A DNA stretch of 36,181 nt from Methanomicrobia archaeon (GTDB lineage: Archaea; Halobacteriota; Syntropharchaeia; Alkanophagales; Methanospirareceae). This document shows, piece by piece, positions 30,909 through 36,181 of this stretch. The position numbers were made by a program, and so were the translations under genes. Every line of letters starts with the position of its first letter. Positions within the stretch are counted from its first letter, which is position 1. The notes under the pieces were generated by a model that saw only the letters and a program-made list of their open reading frames with translations, did no database searches and had not been told where the DNA came from. The stretch spans positions 1-36,181 of the forward strand of contig JAFGHB010000012.1 in the NCBI GenBank assembly GCA_016930255.1, given 5' to 3'.

Positions 30909-31832
30909 ATGAAGATTCTGGTTGCCGAGTATGCAGTAGGCGGAGGCGAGGAGAGTGAATCGCTGTTACGAGAAGGTAAAGCGATGCTGTCAACGCTCAA
31001 AGCAGGCTTTGAGCGGACGGGGCATGAGGTGGTCTATCCAGAAGCGGAAGCCGATTTCGGGGCTGCAGTGGAACGGCTCTCGAAGGAAAGCGATGCGGGC
31101 ATCGTTATTGCTCCGGACGAGGAGTTGTACTCGCTTACACGGCTTTTAGAATCAAATACAGCTAATTTGGGCTGTCCTTCTGAGTTTGTCAAGATATGCA
31201 CGGACAAGCTGCGTACATCAAAATTGTTACACGCAGAAGGGATACCGGTGCCGAGAGTTGTAGCCGTGGAAGAAGTAGAAACGGCAAACGAGACCAGGTA
31301 CGTAAGTAAGCCGCGGTACGGCTGTGCATCGGAGGGCGTCTTCATACTGAATGGGGCTAACTGTCACGAAGTTCTGTCATCCTACGGGAGTTCTGACTAT
31401 ATCATCACGGACTTCATACGCGGCGAGGACCTAAGCAGCAGTGTAATCGCGGGAAAAGCCTCCGTATTGCCGCTTACGATAAACAAGCAATTTATAAGAG
31501 CGGATGGCAAACGGCTGCGATACGAAGGCGGCTACGTGCCTTATTCTCTAGGACAAGAAGCGGATCGCGAGCTAATGAGCATAAGTGAGCAGGTGGTAAC
31601 CGCGCTCCACGGCGCAGGCTACGTGGGGATAGATTTCGTACGGGCAGAAGGCGAAAGAACGGCATACGTCGTTGACGTCAACCCACGACCCACCACGTCT
31701 ATCGTGGGAATCGCGAAGGTCTTGAAGAATTATGAAGTGGCCGATTTGATGCTCCGCGCGAAGTTCGGAACGTTGCCTGCGGCGGACGACGTAAAAACCG
31801 AAGGGCGTTTTGTGATTAACCATTTTAAATAA
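30909..31832 (+). CDS. mfnD: ATP-grasp ligase, tyramine-L-glutamate ligase type (MfnD)
   Basis: A 307-residue ATP-grasp enzyme: MKILVAEYAVGGG at the start, CTDKLRTSKLLHAEGIPVPR, the ATP-binding VSKPRYGCASEGVFIL, the EDLSSSVIAG loop, and the metal/ATP site YVVDVNPRPTTSIVG. Family knowledge: MfnD joins glutamate to tyramine in methanofuran synthesis, and the start MKxLVxEYAxGGG is typical. It therefore points to a methanogenesis-type C1 pathway. It lies in a run of same-strand genes with a JAMM protease, RibL, NikR and proteasome genes. Other ATP-grasp specificities cannot be ruled out by eye. Confidence 0.88.
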   Translation: MKILVAEYAVGGGEESESLLREGKAMLSTLKAGFERTGHEVVYPEAEADFGAAVERLSKESDAGIVIAPDEELYSLTRLLESNTANLGCPSEFVKICTDKLRTSKLLHAEGIPVPRVVAVEEVETANETRYVSKPRYGCASEGVFILNGANCHEVLSSYGSSDYIITDFIRGEDLSSSVIAGKASVLPLTINKQFIRADGKRLRYEGGYVPYSLGQEADRELMSISEQVVTALHGAGYVGIDFVRAEGERTAYVVDVNPRPTTSIVGIAKVLKNYEVADLMLRAKFGTLPAADDVKTEGRFVINHFK

Positions 31833-31893
31833 TTTATCAGCTCCTCAGAAAATATCTCTTTAACGAGTAGTGCCTGATCAGACGGGTGTAAAG

Positions 31894-32322
31894 ATGCGTA
31901 AGGTCGAACGAATTGTAGGAATAGCAAAGGACACGCTGGAATTCATTCTGGAAGTGAGTAAATCGAGCCATCCGCGGGAGTTCATCGGGATGCTGTGCGC
32001 TGATGACGATCTTATCACCGACATTTTCTTTCTTCCCGGTACGATCTCCTCAGATGAAAAAGCGATTATGCGACTGAATATGATGCCACTGGGGCTTCGC
32101 TACGCGGGCTCGGTACACAGCCACCCGCATCCGGGGTCGACGAGACCGTCACGGCAAGACTTGCTGATGTTCTCCAAGACCGGCAATTGCCATATCATTG
32201 TATGCTATCCCTACGAACTGGCGGACTGGCGATGTTATAATGCGAAGGGCGAGGAGCGGAAGTTGGAGCTAGTAGTGCGGGAGTTGGAGCACGAGGGAAT
32301 AGGAGAAGAGCAGCTATGGTGA
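31894..32322 (+). CDS. JAMM/MPN+ metalloprotease-like protein
   Basis: A 142-residue JAB1/MPN+ domain. The upstream glutamate is in PREFIGML, and the zinc motif is SVHSHPHPGSTRPSRQDLLMF (H-x-H-x(10)-D with the conserved Ser), here described in parts. Archaeal JAMM proteins remove ubiquitin-like SAMP modifiers or process related substrates. It lies near the proteasome beta subunit three genes downstream. ATG 31894 (SD GGGTG) is preferred to GTG 31870. It overlaps RibL by seven bases. Confidence 0.9.
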   Translation: MRKVERIVGIAKDTLEFILEVSKSSHPREFIGMLCADDDLITDIFFLPGTISSDEKAIMRLNMMPLGLRYAGSVHSHPHPGSTRPSRQDLLMFSKTGNCHIIVCYPYELADWRCYNAKGEERKLELVVRELEHEGIGEEQLW

Positions 32323-32765
32323 GGGTATTGGCGACGGGAACGTTTGAGCTACTTCATCCTGGGCATGTGCTCTATTTGGAGGAGGCAAAGAAGCTGGGTG
32401 ACGAGCTTTTTGTCATTGTTGCGCGGGATGCCACTGTGAAGCAGCGAAAAAGAACGCCGATTATACCCGAGGAGCAGCGGTTGCGGATGGTTTCCGCGTT
32501 GAAGGTCGTGGACCGGGCGATGCTGGGTAGCGAACGGGATATGTATGAACCTTTATATAATATCAAACCGGATATTATAGCATTAGGTTATGACCAGGCC
32601 TTCAATGAAAAGGTACTGGAAGAGGAGCTAAGAGAACGAGGCTTTCATTCACAGATTATTCGTATAAGGAAGCATAATTCAAATGCCTTCTGTAAGGCCG
32701 AGGCGATAATAAACAGGATATTGGAATCAGCGGAGGAAGGAAGATGGAAGAAGAGCGGGGATTAA
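32316..32765 (+). CDS. ribL: Archaeal FAD synthase RibL
   Basis: A 149-residue nucleotidyltransferase: VRVLATGTFELLHPGHVLYL with HPGH at residues 14-17, VIVARDATVKQRKRTPIIPE, and LGYDQAFNEKVLEEEL with KHNSNAFCKAE toward the end. RibL transfers AMP from ATP to FMN to make FAD and is specific to archaea. It starts inside the JAMM gene (7-base overlap) and ends inside nikR (22-base overlap), so the three are translationally linked. Confidence 0.94.
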   Translation: MVRVLATGTFELLHPGHVLYLEEAKKLGDELFVIVARDATVKQRKRTPIIPEEQRLRMVSALKVVDRAMLGSERDMYEPLYNIKPDIIALGYDQAFNEKVLEEELRERGFHSQIIRIRKHNSNAFCKAEAIINRILESAEEGRWKKSGD

Positions 32766-33166
32766 CTCGAATAGGGGTGTCGTTACCCTCAAATCTGTTG
32801 AAGAAATTTGACACGATAATACGGGGTCGGGGGTATTCGTCGCGGTCCGAAGGGATTCGTGATGCGATCAGAGCCTATATCGTGGAGTACGAGTGGATGG
32901 AGCGCGAATCAGGCGAGGAGATCGGGACCGTAACCTACATCTACGACCACGACCAGAGGGGTTTAGGCGATGAGTTAACCGAAGTTCAACATCGTTATTT
33001 GGATATGATAAAATCGTCGACACACATTCACCTAGATCACGAGAATTGCTTTGAGGTCGTGGTGATTCAGGGCGATGCGAGGAAGATAAAGGCGTTGGCG
33101 GAGAATATAATGAGTTTGAAAGGGGTAAAACACGTGAAGTTGACAACAACACATGGAGGAATATAA
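32744..33166 (+). CDS. nikR: Nickel-responsive regulator NikR
   Basis: A 140-residue protein. The N-terminal ribbon-helix-helix domain (TRIGVSLPSNLLKKFDTIIR, YSSRSEGIRDAIRAYI) precedes an ACT-like domain. Nickel ligands are H83, H94, H96 and C102, with spacings 11, 2 and 6 that match E. coli NikR H76/H87/H89/C95 exactly. The SD GGAGG precedes ATG 32744. As a repressor it would control nickel uptake, needed for F430 and hydrogenases; the transporter genes are not here. Confidence 0.96.
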   Translation: MEEERGLTRIGVSLPSNLLKKFDTIIRGRGYSSRSEGIRDAIRAYIVEYEWMERESGEEIGTVTYIYDHDQRGLGDELTEVQHRYLDMIKSSTHIHLDHENCFEVVVIQGDARKIKALAENIMSLKGVKHVKLTTTHGGI

Positions 33167-33169
33167 ACA

Positions 33170-33805
33170 ATGGACATAATGGATCAGGTAAAGAAAGGAA
33201 CGACGACTGTGGGTTTAATCTGCGACGATGGTGTCGTGCTGGCGAGCGAGAAGAGGGCGACAATGGGCTCCTTTATCGCTTCTAAAGCGGCGAAGAAGAT
33301 CTATCAGGTGGATGACCGACTGGGTGTAACAACGGCCGGCGTGGTAGGCGATGCGCAGGCTTTGATCAGAATGATGTCTGTGGAAGTGAAACTGTACAAG
33401 ATACGGAGAGGGGAGCCGATGACAGTAAAAGGAATGGCGACGCTGCTCTCCAACGTGATGAACGGTCAGCGGTACTACCCGTATATCGTGCAACTCCTGT
33501 TAGGCGGTATAGACCGAAATGGAGCGCATGTATTCTCGATAGACCCGTTTGGTGGCAATACGGAGGAGAAAGAATTAGCAGCCACCGGTTCCGGTTCGCC
33601 CATCGCTTATGGTGTGCTGGAAGATCGATACTCGCCGGGGCTGTCGCTAGAAGACGGGATTGCACTCGCGATACAGGCATTGCATTCCGCAATAAGGCGT
33701 GACAGCGCCTCCGGCGGCGAGATGGAAGTGGTGGTGATAACCCCGGAGACGTATGAGACGTTAAGCGATGAGAAGGTAACAGAGATAAAAGCTTCTTTTA
33801 AATGA
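33170..33805 (+). CDS. psmB: Proteasome beta subunit (self-processed)
   Basis: A 211-residue protein. The first ten residues ([10 protein letters not shown]) are a propeptide removed to expose Thr11 as the nucleophile (GTTTVGL). Glu17 and Lys33 in mature numbering (ASEKRAT, AKKIYQV) complete the active site, and GVVGDAQAL and [12 protein letters not shown] fit. The SD GGAGG precedes ATG 33170, three bases after nikR. With the alpha subunit (not in window) it forms the 20S core. It is followed by aCPSF1, a conserved euryarchaeal neighbourhood. Confidence 0.96.
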   Translation: MDIMDQVKKGTTTVGLICDDGVVLASEKRATMGSFIASKAAKKIYQVDDRLGVTTAGVVGDAQALIRMMSVEVKLYKIRRGEPMTVKGMATLLSNVMNGQRYYPYIVQLLLGGIDRNGAHVFSIDPFGGNTEEKELAATGSGSPIAYGVLEDRYSPGLSLEDGIALAIQALHSAIRRDSASGGEMEVVVITPETYETLSDEKVTEIKASFK

Positions 33806-33989
33806 ACCCTGGATTAAGTAGGGGCTCTGGTAGGTTTACGAATATAAGATGAGCTGAGCGTAAAATACTCGCACTGCTGAGGGGTCTCCTCCCCGAAATT
33901 GTAACAAACAAATAGATAGATAGCTAGATAGTTGGAGCATGTGGATGCAACATAGAACCGAAGAAAGAGATTAAGAAGAAGGATAGACA

Positions 33990-35876
33990 ATGCGGCCTGA
34001 AGAGAAGCTTTTAGACTTAAAGCGGAGAATAGTGCAGTTATTACCGGACACGGTGAGCATAACCGGCGTGGAATTTGAAGGGCCGGAGCTCGTCATTTAT
34101 ACCGAAGACACGCAGACGTTCGTAGACGACGGCGCGATCGTTCGAACGTTAGCGAAGGAATTGAAGAAACGGATCTCGGTGAGACCGAGCAGTAATATAC
34201 TGATGGATCCGGATAAGGCCGCAAAGGTGATTCAAGAGATTATACCGGACGAAGGCGGGATAAAAGATATTTATTTCGATATGGACAAGGCAGAGGTAAT
34301 AATAGAGGCGGAGAAGCCCGGATTGGTGATCGGCACGCGCGGTGCAACGCTGCGAGAAGTGGCAAAGGAGATCGGGTGGCGTCCGAACGTTATTCGCGCT
34401 CCGCCGATACAATCATCCACGATAAAGAGCATACGGCGGTATCTACGGGATGAGAGCGATTTCCGGAAAGACTTTCTGAAGAAAGTCGGCCGGCAGATAT
34501 ACCGTGACAAGACTAAAGAGGACGAATGGCTGCGTGTAACGACCTTAGGTGGCTGCCGTGAGGTAGGCAGGAACTCATTCATGCTTTCTACACCGGAGAC
34601 ACGGATTTTAATCGATTGCGGCGTGAGTGTGGGCTCAGAGGGGACGCCGTATCTATATGTCCCCGACGTATTACCGATCAGCGATCTAAACGCGGTGGTA
34701 ATAACTCATGCGCATCTTGACCACTCGGGCTTGGTGCCGCTGCTCTTCAAATATGGGTATGACGGGCCTGTTTACATGACCCAGCCAACGAGGGACCTTA
34801 TGGCGCTGCTGCTGCTCGATTATATCGAGGTATCAGCACGGGAAGGAAAGCGGATACCATATGAGTCGTCCTACATACGCGATACGATACGACATACGAT
34901 TCCGCTGAAGTACGGCGATGTCACGGATATAGCGCCCGATGTGAAGCTCACGCTGTACAATGCAGGGCACATACTGGGCTCTTCGATTGCCTATTTCCAT
35001 GCAGGTAAGGGGCTGTATAACGTTGCCTTTACCGGTGACATCAAGTACGAGCGCACGTTCCTCTTCGATCCGGCCTTCAACGGCTTCTCACGACTCGAGG
35101 CGTTGGTCATGGAAGCTACGTACGGCGGTATGAACGATATGCAACCGTCGAGACGTGAAGCAGAGCAGAATTTGAAGGATGTCATAGAGCAGACGATAGA
35201 GAAGGGCGGTAAAGTGCTCATACCCGCTTTCGCGGTCGGTCGTTCGCAGGAGGTCATGATCGCACTGGAAGGCCTGCAATTGGAGGTGCCGGTGTATTTA
35301 GACGGCATGATCTGGGAGGCAACGGCAGTCCACTCTGCATATCCCGAGTACCTCAACAAGAATCTCAAGAATTCTATATTCCAGGGGGAGAATCCGTTTT
35401 TGTCCGATATTTTCGTTCAGGTGGACGACGCGGAGAAGAGGCGGGAGGTAATAGAGGAGGACAAGTCCTCGATTATCCTTTCCACGTCAGGTATGCTCAA
35501 TGGCGGGCCGGTGCTCGAATATTTGAAAGGGCTGGCGAGCGATGAGCGGAATACGCTGGTCTTTGTGGGTTATCAGGCGGAAGGGACGCTTGGGAGACGG
35601 ATACAGAAGGGCTGGAACGAGATGCAGTTCTCCCATGAGGGCCGGCTGGAGACAATAAAGGTGGCGATGGACATAAGCACAATCGACGGCTTCTCAGGGC
35701 ATTCTGACCGCAATCAACTAGTGGAGTTCGTGAGGCGGATACGACCGCTGCCGTCCAAGGTGCTGTGCATGCACGGTGAGAACAGCAAGTGCATCGCGTT
35801 AGCAAGCGGGATACACAAGAAGCTCAGTATAGAGACGAGCGCGCCCATGAATTTGGAGACCATTCGGTTAGTATAG
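33990..35876 (+). CDS. aCPSF1 (KH-MBL-beta-CASP ribonuclease)
   Basis: A 628-residue protein (family about 635). Two N-terminal KH domains include EAEKPGLVIGTRGATLREVA (residues about 1-140). A metallo-beta-lactamase domain has THAHLDHSG (HxHxDH), GHILGSS and FTGDIKYE. The beta-CASP part has EATYGG, PAFAVGRSQEVM, and SGMLNGGPVLEYL, and it ends with DGFSGHSDRNQL and HGENSKC. Family knowledge: aCPSF1 is the archaeal 3'-end nuclease that completes transcription termination at U-rich sites. SD AAGGA precedes ATG 33990. It is separated from psmB by 184 bases, which contain a GATA-type microsatellite (33914-33931). Confidence 0.96.
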   Translation: MRPEEKLLDLKRRIVQLLPDTVSITGVEFEGPELVIYTEDTQTFVDDGAIVRTLAKELKKRISVRPSSNILMDPDKAAKVIQEIIPDEGGIKDIYFDMDKAEVIIEAEKPGLVIGTRGATLREVAKEIGWRPNVIRAPPIQSSTIKSIRRYLRDESDFRKDFLKKVGRQIYRDKTKEDEWLRVTTLGGCREVGRNSFMLSTPETRILIDCGVSVGSEGTPYLYVPDVLPISDLNAVVITHAHLDHSGLVPLLFKYGYDGPVYMTQPTRDLMALLLLDYIEVSAREGKRIPYESSYIRDTIRHTIPLKYGDVTDIAPDVKLTLYNAGHILGSSIAYFHAGKGLYNVAFTGDIKYERTFLFDPAFNGFSRLEALVMEATYGGMNDMQPSRREAEQNLKDVIEQTIEKGGKVLIPAFAVGRSQEVMIALEGLQLEVPVYLDGMIWEATAVHSAYPEYLNKNLKNSIFQGENPFLSDIFVQVDDAEKRREVIEEDKSSIILSTSGMLNGGPVLEYLKGLASDERNTLVFVGYQAEGTLGRRIQKGWNEMQFSHEGRLETIKVAMDISTIDGFSGHSDRNQLVEFVRRIRPLPSKVLCMHGENSKCIALASGIHKKLSIETSAPMNLETIRLV

Positions 35877-35881
35877 TATAA

Positions 35882-36085
35882 AGCAAGCAGCGGTTTTTCC
35901 TTTACGTACACAATTCATCGCGGTTGAGTTGAAGAGCAAGGCGTGAGAGAGAGGTGTTTGAGCAGCTCCGGGATGCATCGTTACCCGTTGAATACGATAC
36001 ATCAGGCAGTATAGGCAAGCGCTATCGCTATCAAGGCGAGTTTTAGGTGAAGCAGGTTCGCGTTCCAATAGAAACGCCACAAGGA
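35882..36085 (+). pseudogene. Decayed 3' fragment of a second glycyl-tRNA synthetase gene
   Basis: Bases from just after the aCPSF1 stop match the end of the intact glyS gene (25429-26862), reading the opposite strand there. The match includes REVFEQLRDASLPVEYDTSG and SIGKRYR (encoded at 35948-36030), where most differences are at third positions. It is broken by a four-base insertion (KSKA then TGA near 35944), an internal deletion of roughly 75-80 bases after RYRYQGE (near 36040), and a TAG. The final part VKQVRVPIE matches the glyS end MKQMRVPIAE. No start exists, so it is a relic. Confidence 0.9.
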
Positions 36086-36181
36086 ATTTTTTATGTTTTT
36101 GTTAAGTAAACTTTGAAACTACCCGGTATAAAGTGATGCTGGTATGGCTTTGATCCCTCTATGATACCTTTTAGTGTTGAA
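36086..36181. other. Non-coding window end
   Basis: AT-rich bases after the glyS relic. Nothing recognised. Confidence 0.3.

Noticed and set aside
33841-33894. Possible C/D box RNA or terminator after psmB
   Set aside because: CTGA boxes are present but no C box matching RUGAUGA. The GGGG/CCCC stem is short and has alternative pairings.
33914-33931. GATA-type microsatellite
   Set aside because: Short simple repeat (about four units) with no evident role; noted only inside the aCPSF1 entry.
1-36181. tRNA, rRNA or CRISPR arrays
   Set aside because: No T-loop/acceptor pattern and no repeat-spacer periodicity were seen by eye on either strand. A tRNA scan would be decisive.

Overview
The window is archaeal and comes from a methanogen-related euryarchaeote. 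Markers are ribosomal proteins eL39 and eL31, aIF6, aIF5A, a hypusination site, a proteasome beta subunit, the KH/beta-CASP ribonuclease aCPSF1, a clamp-loader small subunit, archaeal FAD synthase, the AroA'/AroB' early shikimate enzymes, a tyramine-glutamate ligase of methanofuran synthesis (MfnD-type), and TATA-box plus Shine-Dalgarno signals. Methanofuran synthesis, a corrinoid protein with its RACo-type activator, and NikR fit a C1-metabolising methanogen or ANME lineage. I cannot fix the genus from sequence alone. Most housekeeping genes have balanced base composition. Three stretches are visibly AT-richer and look acquired: about 10.2-12.85 kb, 18.65-20.4 kb and 23.3-25.3 kb.

Layout. 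1-3.5 kb: a two-component cluster (CHASE4 sensor kinase cut by the window edge, stand-alone receiver, receiver-PAS-kinase). 3.6-6.4 kb: OB-fold membrane protein, QueD, the eL39-eL31-aIF6 translation cluster, and a protein built of 14-residue repeats. 6.5-10.2 kb: DUF35 Zn-ribbon/OB protein, a clamp-loader subunit with a degenerate Walker B, HisB, PurC and DUF166. 10.2-12.85 kb: an AT-rich, tightly coupled three-gene cassette of unknown function whose last protein has the size and strand layout of a divergent PCNA-like clamp. Related palindromes lie on both sides of the cassette. 12.86-18.6 kb: RACo-type activator and corrinoid protein (divergent), TrpRS with a hairpin-forming insert inside the coding region, PurS, PrsW-type protease and a flavin reductase. 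18.7-20.4 kb: HNH endonuclease cassette. 20.46-23.3 kb: acetyl-CoA synthetase remnant, AroB', AroA' and a small leader ORF. 23.3-25.3 kb: two lipoproteins sharing an exactly repeated signal/linker segment. 25.4-28.6 kb: GlyRS, four-CBS protein, EF-Tu-domain-2-like protein and aIF5A. 28.7-35.9 kb: CNNM/CBS membrane protein, a 28-residue basic protein apparently starting with AUU, a triple-repeat protein, MfnD, JAMM protease, RibL, NikR, PsmB and aCPSF1. The window ends with a decayed copy of the GlyRS 3' end.

The strongest candidates for something undescribed are (i) the three-gene cassette at 10.47-12.66 kb with a possible sliding-clamp-like protein, (ii) the AUU-started mini-protein at 29.76-29.84 kb, which resembles the AURKAIP1/COX24 (mS38) family, (iii) the palindromic insertion inside trpS, and (iv) the 14-residue and 53-residue repeat proteins. 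All similarity statements rest on motif recognition and recalled family patterns. No search was run.
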